From NCBI GenBank assembly GCA_025464915.1, contig JAODNF010000123.1:1-17676 (forward strand): 17,676 nucleotides of DNA. The letters are read 5' to 3'. The notes under the pieces are model-generated. The model ran no database searches. It saw only the letters and a program-made list of their open reading frames with translations, and was not told the DNA's origin. Positions 1-7,780 of the stretch are shown here, one piece after another (the stretch's first letter is position 1; the number at the start of each line of letters is the position of its first letter). The position numbers and the translations under genes are program-made. Source of the DNA: Frankiales bacterium (GTDB taxonomy: Bacteria; Actinomycetota; Actinomycetes; Mycobacteriales; SCTD01).

Positions 1-1259
1 TGGCTGGCGAGGTCCTCGGCCCCGCCGAGGGCGGCGACGTGCGGCGCGACGGTGGCGAGGGCGTCGGCGGAGTACTCGATGAGCGACATCCGCTTGAGGA
101 AGCTCTGCGCGCTCAGGCCCGCGGAGAAGCGGGCGGTGCCGCCGGTCGGCAGGACGTGGTTGGAGCCGGCGAGGTAGTCACCGAGGCTGACCGGGGTGTG
201 GTTGCCGACGAACACGGCGCCGGCGTTGCGGACCCGGCGGGCCCGCTCGGGCGCGTCGACGGTGAGCACCTCGAGGTGCTCGGCGGCCCAGGCATCGACC
301 ACCTCGAGACCGTGGTCGAGGTCGTCGACCAGGACGTGTGCCGACTGGCCGGCGAAGGCGGTCTCGACCCGCTCACGGTGGTGGGCCGACCCGACCTGCT
401 TGGCCAGCTCGACGTCGACGGCGTCGAGCAGCTCGGTGCTCGGCGTGACGAGCAGGCACGCCGCCAGCGGGTCGTGCTCGGCCTGCGCGACGAGGTCGGC
501 CGCCACGAAGGCGGGGACGGCGGAGTCGTCGGCCAGGATGCCGATCTCGGTCGGTCCGGCCTCGGAGTCGATGCCGCAGCGGCCCTGCACCAAACGCTTG
601 GCAGCGGCGACGTAGACGTTGCCGGGGCCGGTGATGACGTCGACCGGCCGGACGCCCTCGACCCCGTACGCGAGCATCGCGACCGCCTGGGCGCCACCCA
701 CGGCGTACACCTCCTCGACGCCGAGCAGCGCGCAGACGGCGAGGATCTGCGGGTCTGGGCCGTTGCCGAACTCGGCCTTCGGCGGGCTCGTGACCGCGAG
801 CGACCCGACGCCCGCGGCCAGGGCCGGAACGACGTTCATGATGACCGAGCTGGGGTAGCAGACCCGCCCGCCCGGGACGTAGAGGCCGACCCGCCCGACG
901 GGCACCCAGCGCTCCGTGACGACGCCGCCGTCGACGATGCCGACGACCACCTCGTCGCGAAGCTGCGCCTCGCACAGGGCGCGGTGCCGGCGGATCGACT
1001 CCTCGATGGCGGCGCGGACGTCCGGGTCGAGCTGGTCGACGGCCTTGCTCAGGGCCAGCCGGGGCACGCGGAGCTCCGTCAGCGTGACGCCGTCGAACCG
1101 CGCCGTCGCCTCGATGACGGCTGCGGCCCCGCGGTCGCGCACGCCCTCCACGACCGGCCGGATGTCCTCGACGGCGTGAGCCACGTCGACCTCCGCGCGC
1201 GGGAGCTCCCGCGCGAGGTCGGCGTCGCGACGGCCACGGAGATCGATCCGGTTCAGCAC
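1..1259 (-). CDS. hisD: Histidinol dehydrogenase, 3' end cut by window edge
   Basis: Catalyses the last two steps of histidine biosynthesis, L-histidinol to L-histidine via the aldehyde, using two NAD+ and Zn2+, in the cytoplasm. 419 complete codons are visible, starting VLNRIDLRGR from a GTG. Family signatures are all present: GPGNVYVAAAKR, then GIDSEAGPTEI, AQAEHDPLA (zinc-ligand Gln and His), AEHLEV (the catalytic Glu-His pair) and GDYLAGSNHVLPTGG (zinc-ligand Asp). The visible end is EDLAS followed by an incomplete CA- codon, which by family alignment should be the last zinc-ligand His, so only a short tail is missing. No Shine-Dalgarno precedes the GTG; a TAACCT hexamer ends 7 nt before it, suggesting a leaderless mRNA. 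In actinomycetes hisD usually heads a his operon, so more his genes probably lie beyond the left edge (inference). Confidence 0.97.
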   Translation of the reverse strand, partial: MLNRIDLRGRRDADLARELPRAEVDVAHAVEDIRPVVEGVRDRGAAAVIEATARFDGVTLTELRVPRLALSKAVDQLDPDVRAAIEESIRRHRALCEAQLRDEVVVGIVDGGVVTERWVPVGRVGLYVPGGRVCYPSSVIMNVVPALAAGVGSLAVTSPPKAEFGNGPDPQILAVCALLGVEEVYAVGGAQAVAMLAYGVEGVRPVDVITGPGNVYVAAAKRLVQGRCGIDSEAGPTEIGILADDSAVPAFVAADLVAQAEHDPLAACLLVTPSTELLDAVDVELAKQVGSAHHRERVETAFAGQSAHVLVDDLDHGLEVVDAWAAEHLEVLTVDAPERARRVRNAGAVFVGNHTPVSLGDYLAGSNHVLPTGGTARFSAGLSAQSFLKRMSLIEYSADALATVAPHVAALGGAEDLAS

Positions 1260-1266
1260 GCCGTCA

Positions 1267-1272
1267 AGGTTA
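1267..1272 (-). promoter_or_regulatory. Candidate -10 of a leaderless hisD promoter
   Basis: On the minus strand this reads TAACCT, matching the actinobacterial -10 pattern TANNNT. It is followed by 7 nt and then the hisD GTG, which places the predicted transcription start on or next to the start codon. No good -35 is visible. It shares two bases with the oppositely directed -10 of the LON-domain gene. Confidence 0.6.
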
Positions 1273-1276
1273 CCGT
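1271..1276 (+). promoter_or_regulatory. Candidate -10 of a leaderless LON-domain gene promoter
   Basis: TACCGT (TANNNT pattern) is followed by exactly 6 nt and then the GTG at 1283, the geometry expected when transcription starts at the first base of the start codon. The run of G between hexamer and GTG could instead act as a poor ribosome-binding site, but it is too close to the start. Confidence 0.6.
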
Positions 1277-1282
1277 CGGGGG

Positions 1283-1945
1283 GTGCTCCCCCTCTTCCCG
1301 CTCGGGACCGTCCTGTTCCCGGGGCTCGTGCTGCCGCTGCACGTCTTCGAGGAGCGCTACCGCGACCTCGTCCGCGACCTCCTCGAGCTGCCCGAGCAGG
1401 AGCAGCGGTTCGGTGTCGTCTGCATCCGTGAGGGCCGCGAGGTCGGGACCGACGGGATCACGGCCCTGTACGACGTGGGGTGCATCGCGCAGCTGTCGCA
1501 GGTGCAGGCCTACGACGACGGCAGGTACGACCTGGTGACTGTCGGCACGGAGCTGTTCCACCTCGACGAGCTGCAGTCCGACCGCCCGTACTTCACGGGA
1601 TCCGTGACCTTGCTCGAGGACCCGACCGGTGACCCGGCCGAGGCCCGGATGCTCGACCCGTTGGTGCGGGTCGCCTTCGGCGGGTACGTCGCCCAGCTCG
1701 GGGCCGCCTCCGGCGCGGAGATCGAGGCCCCCGAGCTGCCGGGCGATCCGCAGGTCCTGGGGCACCTCGTCGGCGCCACGATGGCGCTGGACCTGGCCGA
1801 CCGGCAGGACCTGCTCGAGCAGCCCGACGGCGTGGCGCGGCTCCGGCGGGGGCTGACCCTGCTGCGTCGCGAGGCCGGCGTGCTCCAGGCCCTGCGCGCC
1901 GTCCCGGCGCCCGAGCTCGCGCGCGCCCACGCCCTCCCGAACTGA
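1283..1945 (+). CDS. LON peptidase substrate-binding domain protein
   Basis: A 220-residue stand-alone version of the Lon N-terminal (substrate-binding) domain. It opens with the family signature LPLFPLGTVLFPG at residues 2-14, followed by LPLHVFEERYRDLV. The beta-rich core runs to about residue 110 (CIREGREVGTDG, then VGCIAQLSQVQAYDDGRYDL) and a mostly helical C-terminal half follows. There is no AAA+ ATPase and no Ser-Lys protease domain, so it is not a protease by itself; it may bind unfolded or specific proteins, but the role of this stand-alone family is poorly defined. It lies 23 bp from divergent hisD, a pairing found in other actinomycetes (recalled, not checked). The GTG start is fixed by the signature and by the hexamer 6 nt upstream. 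It converges on the lipoprotein gene across 15 bp. Confidence 0.9.
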   Translation: MLPLFPLGTVLFPGLVLPLHVFEERYRDLVRDLLELPEQEQRFGVVCIREGREVGTDGITALYDVGCIAQLSQVQAYDDGRYDLVTVGTELFHLDELQSDRPYFTGSVTLLEDPTGDPAEARMLDPLVRVAFGGYVAQLGAASGAEIEAPELPGDPQVLGHLVGATMALDLADRQDLLEQPDGVARLRRGLTLLRREAGVLQALRAVPAPELARAHALPN

Positions 1946-1960
1946 GGCCTCAGGCTCGCT

Positions 1961-2605
1961 CTAGGTGGCGCGGCTGACGAGCTTCAGGGCGAGGGCGACC
2001 GCGACCCCGACGTCAACCTTCGGGGCCGACTGGTAGGCCAGCGACCACGTCGTCGTGCTCTTGCGGAAGCGCAGGAGCAGCAGCTCTCCCGCGACCTTGC
2101 CGCGGACCGGCGTGATGTGCGCCGAGGAGGCGTCGCCGATCGTGGCCGTGGGGGCCAGCTCGCCCGTCGTGGCCTTGGCGTCGTCGGCGTAGTCCGCCGC
2201 CGCACCCGCCGCCGTCGCGTACGTCGACGCGACCACCGACACGACGGCTCCGGTCGTCTGGTTCAGGTACTGGGCCACGTACGCCTGCTGGAAGCCGTGG
2301 GCCCGCAGCTTGGCGGCGGCCGCGGCGACTGCCTGGTCGTGCCCGGCACCGGTGCCCGTCCCGCTGTACCCGGCGACCGTCTGCAGGTCGCGTGCGCCGC
2401 TGCCCTTGACGATGAGGATCATGCCGGCCGGGACCTCGTCCGGAAGGGGTACGAGCTGGCTGCCCGCTCCCGGCGGGAGCGTGACGCCCGGGACGGGCGC
2501 CGTGGCCGGCGGGGCCGTCGGAGCCGCACCCGACGTCGAGCCGCTGCTGCACGCGCCCAGGAGCACGGGGAGCGCGGCGAGCGCGAGGAGCCGGCGAGAT
2601 GTCAC
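1961..2605 (-). CDS. Secreted lipoprotein of unknown function
   Basis: A 214-residue protein with a clear lipoprotein signal: Arg4-Arg5, a hydrophobic stretch over residues 6-16, and a lipobox L-G-A-C with Cys19 as the lipidation site. A Ser/Thr/Ala/Pro linker follows to about residue 50. The mature domain of about 160 residues contains the stretches PAGMILIVKGSGARDLQTVA and LRAHGFQQAYVAQYLN. I do not recognise a named family; the pattern (small alpha/beta domain, one Lys-Gly-Ser-Gly segment, no enzyme motif) is typical of actinobacterial surface lipoproteins. The GTG at 2605 is chosen because it puts the signal peptide at the N-terminus; an in-frame extension to 2773 would bury it and would overlap the divergent membrane-protein gene. 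LspA, encoded at 13037-13546, is the expected processing peptidase. Confidence 0.85.
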   Translation of the reverse strand: MTSRRLLALAALPVLLGACSSGSTSGAAPTAPPATAPVPGVTLPPGAGSQLVPLPDEVPAGMILIVKGSGARDLQTVAGYSGTGTGAGHDQAVAAAAAKLRAHGFQQAYVAQYLNQTTGAVVSVVASTYATAAGAAADYADDAKATTGELAPTATIGDASSAHITPVRGKVAGELLLLRFRKSTTTWSLAYQSAPKVDVGVAVALALKLVSRAT

Positions 2606-2611
2606 GCGCGC

Positions 2612-2617
2612 AGGGTA
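2612..2617 (-). promoter_or_regulatory. Candidate -10 of a leaderless lipoprotein promoter
   Basis: Minus-strand TACCCT is followed by 6 nt and the GTG at 2605. There is no Shine-Dalgarno, and the geometry predicts a leaderless transcript. No -35 match is evident. Confidence 0.6.
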
Positions 2618-2630
2618 GTGGCCGGTCCCG

Positions 2631-2636
2631 TAACGT
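2631..2636 (+). promoter_or_regulatory. Candidate -10 of a leaderless membrane-protein promoter
   Basis: TAACGT is followed by 6 nt and the GTG at 2643. Together with the minus-strand hexamer at 2612-2617 it fills most of the 37-bp divergent gap, so both transcripts probably start at their start codons. Confidence 0.6.
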
Positions 2637-2642
2637 GGCGGG

Positions 2643-3245
2643 GTGACGAGCTTTGACCCCTGGGGCACGCCCACCACCGCACCCATGGAGGGCTGGCGCA
2701 CGGTGCTCCCGGAGCGCGGCCCGTCGCGGCTCAAGCAGGACGCCGGCCGCTTCGTCGCCATCGTCGCGGGCATCGTGCTGCTCGGAGCGCCCGTCGGGCT
2801 GCTCTGGTCGGCCCTCGCCCCGCACTACACGGTCGCCTTCGACAGCAAGGGCAACGCGACCTACCCGCTCATCGAGAGCACCAAGGCCTTCATCGGCGTC
2901 GACGGGACCTACTTCGCCATCACCTTCGCCGCCGGCATCGTCACGGGACTGCTCGGTTGGTTCGTCGCTCGCAGAGGCGGCCCGTGGACCGTTGCCGCGC
3001 TCGCCGTCGGCAGCGTGCTCGCCGCCCTGGTCGCGGCCCACGTCGGGCTGCTGCCGGGCAAGCAGGCGTCGTTCGACGCGATCAGCGCCCGCAAGGGGTC
3101 CGTCGACCTGTTCCTCGGCGTCCGGGACGACGCGGGCAGCTCCGGGACGCACCTGCGTGCGCCGTGGACCGCGGTGGGCTGGCCCGTCGCCGCGCTGCTG
3201 ACCTTCCTCGTGCCGGCCCTCGTCCGCCCCGAAGACCTGGACTGA
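2643..3245 (+). CDS. Four-helix membrane protein, DUF2567-like
   Basis: A 200-residue integral membrane protein. A Pro/Trp-rich cytoplasmic N-terminus of about 35 residues precedes four predicted membrane segments: VAIVAGIVLLGAPVGLLW, then a polar loop with FDSKGNATYPLIESTKAFIG, AITFAAGIVTGLLGWFVARR, WTVAALAVGSVLAALVAAHVG, an extended loop, and a last segment near AVGWPVAALLTFLVPALV. This layout and the loop sequence resemble the actinobacterial DUF2567 membrane proteins; the family name is from memory and the function is unknown. GTG 2643 is selected because it gives a plausible short cytoplasmic tail and lies 6 nt after a -10-like hexamer. It is divergent from the lipoprotein gene, so a common membrane or envelope role is possible but unproven. 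Confidence 0.82.
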   Translation: MTSFDPWGTPTTAPMEGWRTVLPERGPSRLKQDAGRFVAIVAGIVLLGAPVGLLWSALAPHYTVAFDSKGNATYPLIESTKAFIGVDGTYFAITFAAGIVTGLLGWFVARRGGPWTVAALAVGSVLAALVAAHVGLLPGKQASFDAISARKGSVDLFLGVRDDAGSSGTHLRAPWTAVGWPVAALLTFLVPALVRPEDLD

Positions 3246-3247
3246 CC

Positions 3248-3348
3248 GTCCGACTGCCGCGTGTCGCGTGCGGCGCCGTTCCGGTGTCGGATCGCGACGC
3301 TGGCCCCGCGCGTCCCGTGCCCGACCGGAACCGCGGGTAGCGTCGGAC
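3248..3348. repeat. Nested inverted repeats between DUF2567-like and DUF6308-like genes
   Basis: Outer arms GTCCGAC (3248-3254) and GTCGGAC (3342-3348) are perfect complements. An inner pair, GTTCCGGT plus CGG (3278-3290) and CCG plus ACCGGAAC (3321-3331), pairs over 11 bp with a 2-nt bulge. The inner hairpin could terminate the upstream transcript; the outer arm overlaps the start region of the next gene. No U-tract is present, as is usual in G+C-rich actinomycetes. Confidence 0.45.
3338..3343 (+). promoter_or_regulatory. Candidate -10 upstream of the DUF6308-like gene
   Basis: TAGCGT lies 8 nt before the GTG at 3352. The predicted start would fall 0-2 nt before the codon, giving a leaderless or nearly leaderless mRNA. 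No Shine-Dalgarno is seen between them. Confidence 0.5.
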
Positions 3349-3351
3349 AGC

Positions 3352-3987
3352 GTGGACGCCATCACGCTCTGCGCAGGGACGCTGACCGTCGAGCACCCGG
3401 ACGAGGTGCTCCTGGACTACCTCGACATCCGCAACGGGTACTCCTACCCGGCGTACGACCTGCTCCAGACCAACGGGACGCCGCAGCTCGTCGACGGTGA
3501 CCTGCTCGCGCCGGTCCTCATGGGCGTGCACATCGACACCGGCCGGTTCGCGCTGCTGCGCGAGATGGCGCCGGCCCTGGAGGCCGTCGCCGAGCTGCCC
3601 GAGGTCTCGCTCGAGGACGCCGACGACGACCACGTCATGTGCGTTGCGGGGTTGTTCGGGATCCTCGACGAACCGCGCTACGCCGGGCGGGGCGTCCGCG
3701 GCACCATCGTGTCCAAGGTGCTGCACCGCAAGCGGCCTGACCTGGTGCCGATCTACGACAGCCGGATCTTCGAGGCGTACACGGCCCCGGGTGTCCTTCC
3801 CCGGACGCTCGACCGCGCCTGGCAGGAGTTCATGCGGCTGCTGTGCACCCAGATGCGGGCCGACCTGCAGGCCGAGCGCGACGCGTTCACCGAGCTGCAG
3901 CTGGCCGCTGAGGAGGCCGGCTGCCCGGTCACCAAGCTGCGGATCCTCGACATCCTCGTCTGGCGCGCGTCCGAGGGCTGGCAGTAG
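3352..3987 (+). CDS. DUF6308-like conserved protein
   Basis: A 211-residue soluble protein beginning VDAITLCAGTLTVEHPDEVL. There is no signal peptide and no membrane segment. Recognisable blocks are DYLDIRNGYSYPAYD near the N-terminus, RGVRGTIVSKVLHRKRPDLV followed by PIYDSRIFEAY in the middle, and a helical C-terminus ending LRILDILVWRASEGW. The middle block resembles actinobacterial proteins labelled DUF6308; the family assignment is from memory and no biochemical function is known to me. The GTG at 3352 is preferred over an in-frame ATG at 3268 because the extra 28 residues are Arg/Pro-rich, low-quality sequence that would span the inverted repeats and the -10 hexamer. It converges on dnaE across a block with two inverted repeats. 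Confidence 0.75.
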   Translation: MDAITLCAGTLTVEHPDEVLLDYLDIRNGYSYPAYDLLQTNGTPQLVDGDLLAPVLMGVHIDTGRFALLREMAPALEAVAELPEVSLEDADDDHVMCVAGLFGILDEPRYAGRGVRGTIVSKVLHRKRPDLVPIYDSRIFEAYTAPGVLPRTLDRAWQEFMRLLCTQMRADLQAERDAFTELQLAAEEAGCPVTKLRILDILVWRASEGWQ

Positions 3988-3995
3988 CGCTCGGG

Positions 3996-4103
3996 CTGCC
4001 CGCGACTGTGCGGACCGCCCGCCTGGGCGCGAGCGTGAACCCCGCACAGTCCTGCCGCGGCCCGCGACTGTCCGGACCTCCAGCGTGAGGCCCGAACAGC
4101 GGG
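3996..4103. repeat. Two related inverted-repeat units between convergent genes
   Basis: Two units each begin with CCCGCGACTGT. Unit 1 has perfect 10-bp arms GACTGTGCGG (4004-4013) and CCGCACAGTC (4042-4051), with an inner hairpin CGCCC/GGGCG. Unit 2 has CCCGC (4061-4065) pairing with GCGGG (4099-4103), and CTGTCCGG (4068-4075) pairing with CCGAACAG (4092-4099) with one mismatch. The block ends directly at the dnaE stop codon. Position and structure fit a bidirectional terminator; the similarity of the two units suggests an intergenic repeat family. Confidence 0.7.
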
Positions 4104-7100
4104 TCAGGCGCCGCCGAGGGGGAGGCAGCCGGGGCCGAGCAGGGCCTTGAGGTCGGCGAACAGCGACCCGGTGGGCGTGACGCGGTGCCCGTCGTCGAGG
4201 CGGACGGTCGTGGTCTTGCCGCCCGAGACCAGCTGGAGCAGCACGTCCGTCGTGCCGGGGTGGCCGCGCAGCACCTCCTTGAGGCGCTCGACGACCGGAG
4301 GGGTGCAGCGGGCCGTCGGCATCGAGACGACGACCGGTCCGCGCGGGCCGACCGAGAGGTCGGGGACGGTGATGTCGGAGGCGATGAGCTTGGGGGTGTC
4401 CTCGCGCTTGTCGACGCGGCCCTTGATGAGGACGACGGCGTCCTCGACGAGGTGCACCGCGGCGAGCTGGTAGGTCGCCGGGAAGAACATCACCTCGACG
4501 GACCCCTCGAGATCCTCGAGCTGCACGGCCGCCCACGCGTTGCCCTGCTTGGTGACGCGCCGGGTCACCGACGACAGCAGGCCGCCGACGACGACCGAGG
4601 AGCCGTCCTCCTTGTCGGCCAGTGAGGAGACGGGGCCGTCCACGTGGGCGGCGATGACGTGCTCCACGCCGAACAGCGGGTGGTCGGAGACGTAGAGGCC
4701 GAGCATCTCGCGCTCGTAGGCGAGCAGGACGGACTTCTCCCACTCCCCCATCGGGACCCGCACGTCGAAGACGCCGCCCGCGTCGGACGACTCCTCGAGC
4801 CCACCGAACAGGTCGAACTGGCCGATGGCCTCGGCCTTCTTGACGTCGACGCAGGCGTCGATGGCGTCGGCGTGGACGGCGTGCAGGCCCTTGCGTGGCT
4901 CCCCGAGCGAGTCGAAGGCGCCGGCCTTGATGAGCGACTCGACGGTCTTCTTGTTGACCGCCACGACCTCGACCTTGCCGAGGTAGTCGGCGAAGCTCTC
5001 GAAGCGACCCTTCTCGCCGCGGGACCCCTCGATGGAGGCCACCACGTTGGTGCCGACGTTGCGGATGGCGGACAGGCCGAAGCGGATGTCGGTGCCGCGC
5101 GGGGTGAAGTCGGAGTCGGAGTCGTTGACGTCCGGGGGCAGCACCTTGATGCCCATCCGCCGGCACTCCGCGAGGTAGAGAGCGCTCTTGTCCTTGTCGT
5201 CCTTGACGGAGGTGAGCAGCGCCGCCATGTACTCCGACGGGTAGTTGGCCTTGAGGTAGGCGGTCCAGAAGGAGACCAGCCCGTATCCGGCGGTGTGGGC
5301 GCGGTTGAAGGCGTAGTCGGAGAAGGGGACGAGGATGTCCCAGAGCGTCTTGATCGCGTCGTCGGAGTATCCGTTGGCCTTCATCCCGCCCGAGAAGGGG
5401 ATGTACTCCTTGTCGAGGATCTCCTTCTTCTTCTTGCCCATCGCGCGGCGCAGCAGGTCGGCAGCACCGAGGGTGTACCCAGCCAGGTGCTGGGCGATGG
5501 CCATGACCTGCTCCTGGTAGACGATCAGGCCGTAGGTGTCCCCGAGGATCTCCTCGAGCGGCTCGGCCAGCTCGGGATGGATCGGCACGACCGGCTTGCG
5601 GCCGGTCTTGCGGTCGGCGTAGTCGTTGTGCGCGTTGACGCCCATCGGGCCGGGCCGGTACAGGGCGAGCACGGCGGAGATCGTCTCGAAGCTGTCCGGC
5701 TGCATGGACCGCAGCAGCGCACGCATCGGGCCGCCGTCGAGCTGGAACACCCCGAGGGTGTCGCCGCGGGACAGCAGGTCGTAGGTCGGGCCGTCGGGGA
5801 CCATGACGTCGAGGTCCTCGAGCACGACCGTCTCGCCGCGGTTGTCCTTGATGTGCTTGAGGCAGTCGTCGAGGACGGTGAGGTTGCGCAGGCCGAGGAA
5901 GTCCATCTTGAGCAGGCCGAGCGTCTCGCAGGCGCCCATGTCGAACTGGGTGATGATGGCGCCGTCGGCCTCGCGGCGCTGGATCGGGATGACGTCGAGC
6001 AGCGGCTCGCGGCACAGGATCACGCCGGCGGCGTGGACGCCCCACTGGCGCTTGAGGCCCTCGAGCCCGAGGGCCGTGTCGACGACGGCCTTGGCGTCGG
6101 GGTCGGAGTCGTAGAGCGCACGGAACTCGCCGGCCTCGCCGTACCTCTTGTGCGTGGGGTCGAAGATCCCCGACAGCGGGACGTCCTTGCCCATGACGGC
6201 CGGCGGCATCGCCTTGGTGATCTTGTCGCCGATGGCGAAGGGGTAACCGAGGACGCGCGCCGCGTCCTTCACGGCGGCCTTCGCCTTGATGGTGCCGTAG
6301 GTGATGATCTGCGAGACGCGCTCCTCGCCGTACTTCTCGGTCGCGTAGCGGATCATGTCGCCGCGCCGGCGCTCGTCGAAGTCCAGGTCGATGTCGGGCA
6401 TCGAGATGCGCTCGGGGTTGAGGAAGCGCTCGAAGAGCAGCTTGTGCTCGACCGGGTCGAGGTCGGTGATCCGCATCGCGTAGGCGACGAGAGACCCGGC
6501 GGCGCTGCCACGACCCGGGCCGACCCGGATGCCGTTGTCCTTCGCGTACTTGCACAGGTCGGCGGTGACCAGGAAGTAGCCCGGGAAGCCCATGTTGCAG
6601 ATGACGTCGACCTCGTAGTCGGCCTGCTTGGTGTGCTCCTCGGGGACGCTCTGGCCCTTGCCCGCGAACCGCTCGCGCAGGCCCTCGTGCACGAGGTGGC
6701 GCAGGTAGGTCTCGGAGCTCCAGCCCTCCGGCACGTCGACCCGCGGCATCAGGTCGGCGCCCTCGTTGAACTTCATCTCGCAGCGCTCGGCGATAAGCAG
6801 CGTGTTGTCGCAGGCCTCGGGGAACTCCGACCAGAGGTCGCGCATCTCGCGCGGGCTCTTGAGGTAGAAGTCCTGCGCGTCGAACTTGAACCGGTTGGGG
6901 TCGGCCATCGTCTTGCCCGACTGCACGCAGAGCAGCACCTCGTGCGCCTTGGCGTCGACCGGGTCGACGTAGTGCAGGTCGTTGGTGGCGATGAACGGCA
7001 GGCCCATGTCCTTCGCGAGCCGGATCAGCTCCTTCTGGGCGCGGCGCTCGATGTCGATGCCGTGGTCCATCAGCTCGCAGAAGAAGTTGTCCTTGCCGAA

Positions 7101-7646
7101 GATGTCCTGGAACTCCCCCGCGGCGCGCTTGGCCTTCTCGTACTCACCCATCCGCAGGTAGGTCTGGATCTCCCCGGACGGGCAGCCGGTCGTGCCGATG
7201 AGGTCGATGTTGGGGCGGATGTGCTCCGCCATCAGCTCCTTGTCCATGCGCGGCTTGTAGTAGTAGCCCTCCAGGGACGCGAGCGACGACAGCCGGAACA
7301 GCCGGTGCATGCCCTCGGTGCTCGTGGCCAGCATCGTCATGTGGGTGTAGGCGCCACCACCCGAGATGTCGTCCTCGCCGCCGTTGCCCCAGCGGTGCCG
7401 GCTCCTGTCGAAGCGGGAGCCCGGCGCGAGGTAGGACTCCTGGCCGATGATCGGCTTGATGCCGGCGGCCGTCGCCTTCTTCCAGAACTCGTAGGCACCG
7501 AACACGTTGCCGTGGTCGGTCATCGCGATGGCCGGCATTCCCATCTCGACAGCGCGCTGGAACAGGCCGTCGAGCCGGGCCGCGCCGTCGAGCATGGAGT
7601 ACTCGGTGTGCACGTGCAGGTGCACGAACGAGTCGCTCGAAGACAC
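4104..7646 (-). CDS. dnaE: DNA polymerase III subunit alpha (replicative, DnaE1 type)
   Basis: Catalytic subunit of the replicative DNA polymerase, 1180 residues, the usual DnaE1 size. The N-terminal PHP domain carries HLHVH (His11, His13), Asp20, TDHGN, and NDLHY with Asp223 and His225. These match the metal ligands of the mycobacterial DnaE1 proofreading exonuclease, so PHP proofreading is probably active. The palm has PDIDLDF at 417-423 (catalytic Asp418, Asp420) and KMDFLGL (Asp582). Fingers contain the lysine run near MGKKKKEILDKEY. QFDLF at 943-947 matches the beta-clamp binding motif. The C-terminal OB fold includes VVVGGLLSSVTRRVTKQGNA. The GTG start places the PHP motif at residue 9 and has GGAG 9 nt upstream. 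A 134-bp gap separates it from the divergent Rrf2 gene. Confidence 0.98.
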   Translation of the reverse strand: MSSSDSFVHLHVHTEYSMLDGAARLDGLFQRAVEMGMPAIAMTDHGNVFGAYEFWKKATAAGIKPIIGQESYLAPGSRFDRSRHRWGNGGEDDISGGGAYTHMTMLATSTEGMHRLFRLSSLASLEGYYYKPRMDKELMAEHIRPNIDLIGTTGCPSGEIQTYLRMGEYEKAKRAAGEFQDIFGKDNFFCELMDHGIDIERRAQKELIRLAKDMGLPFIATNDLHYVDPVDAKAHEVLLCVQSGKTMADPNRFKFDAQDFYLKSPREMRDLWSEFPEACDNTLLIAERCEMKFNEGADLMPRVDVPEGWSSETYLRHLVHEGLRERFAGKGQSVPEEHTKQADYEVDVICNMGFPGYFLVTADLCKYAKDNGIRVGPGRGSAAGSLVAYAMRITDLDPVEHKLLFERFLNPERISMPDIDLDFDERRRGDMIRYATEKYGEERVSQIITYGTIKAKAAVKDAARVLGYPFAIGDKITKAMPPAVMGKDVPLSGIFDPTHKRYGEAGEFRALYDSDPDAKAVVDTALGLEGLKRQWGVHAAGVILCREPLLDVIPIQRREADGAIITQFDMGACETLGLLKMDFLGLRNLTVLDDCLKHIKDNRGETVVLEDLDVMVPDGPTYDLLSRGDTLGVFQLDGGPMRALLRSMQPDSFETISAVLALYRPGPMGVNAHNDYADRKTGRKPVVPIHPELAEPLEEILGDTYGLIVYQEQVMAIAQHLAGYTLGAADLLRRAMGKKKKEILDKEYIPFSGGMKANGYSDDAIKTLWDILVPFSDYAFNRAHTAGYGLVSFWTAYLKANYPSEYMAALLTSVKDDKDKSALYLAECRRMGIKVLPPDVNDSDSDFTPRGTDIRFGLSAIRNVGTNVVASIEGSRGEKGRFESFADYLGKVEVVAVNKKTVESLIKAGAFDSLGEPRKGLHAVHADAIDACVDVKKAEAIGQFDLFGGLEESSDAGGVFDVRVPMGEWEKSVLLAYEREMLGLYVSDHPLFGVEHVIAAHVDGPVSSLADKEDGSSVVVGGLLSSVTRRVTKQGNAWAAVQLEDLEGSVEVMFFPATYQLAAVHLVEDAVVLIKGRVDKREDTPKLIASDITVPDLSVGPRGPVVVSMPTARCTPPVVERLKEVLRGHPGTTDVLLQLVSGGKTTTVRLDDGHRVTPTGSLFADLKALLGPGCLPLGGA

Positions 7647-7715
7647 GGCGGAGAGCTCCCGAAGATCGCCAGAGGTGGTTCAGGGCGGTCCGAGGGGAAG
7701 GCGGGCCGTTCTGGA

Positions 7716-7770
7716 CCACCAGTCTGCCATCTGGCCCGGACAGTTCCCGGTCCGACTCGCTGTCTGGTGG
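7716..7770. promoter_or_regulatory. Inverted repeat in the dnaE/Rrf2 divergent gap, possible operator
   Basis: Perfect 7-bp arms CCACCAG (7716-7722) and CTGGTGG (7764-7770) flank 41 bp. A shorter pair CGGAC/GTCCG lies between them. The right arm sits just before the Rrf2 GTG, where an autoregulator could act. The spacing is longer than classical Rrf2 operators, so the role is uncertain. No convincing -10 for dnaE or the Rrf2 gene is visible in this gap. Confidence 0.35.
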
Positions 7771-7780
7771 GATAGATGTC

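Noticed and set aside
39..1538. 499-codon + strand frame across hisD and into the LON-domain gene
   Set aside because: Antisense to hisD, whose active-site motifs are intact; no ribosome-binding site or domain.
1961..2773. Longer start (ATG 2773) for the lipoprotein
   Set aside because: The extra 56 residues would place the signal peptide internally and overlap the divergent membrane-protein gene; GTG 2605 with its lipobox is far better.
3082..6555. 1157-codon open frame on the - strand in another frame of dnaE, running through the DUF6308-like gene
   Set aside because: Arg/Pro/Gly-rich shadow of the DnaE frame with no recognisable domain, crossing an inverted-repeat gap.
4644..7775. 1043-codon open frame on the + strand opposite dnaE
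   Set aside because: It is antisense to a full-length DnaE with every catalytic motif. The translation is Val/Leu/Gly/Asp/Arg-biased with no domain; long antisense frames are expected at this G+C content.
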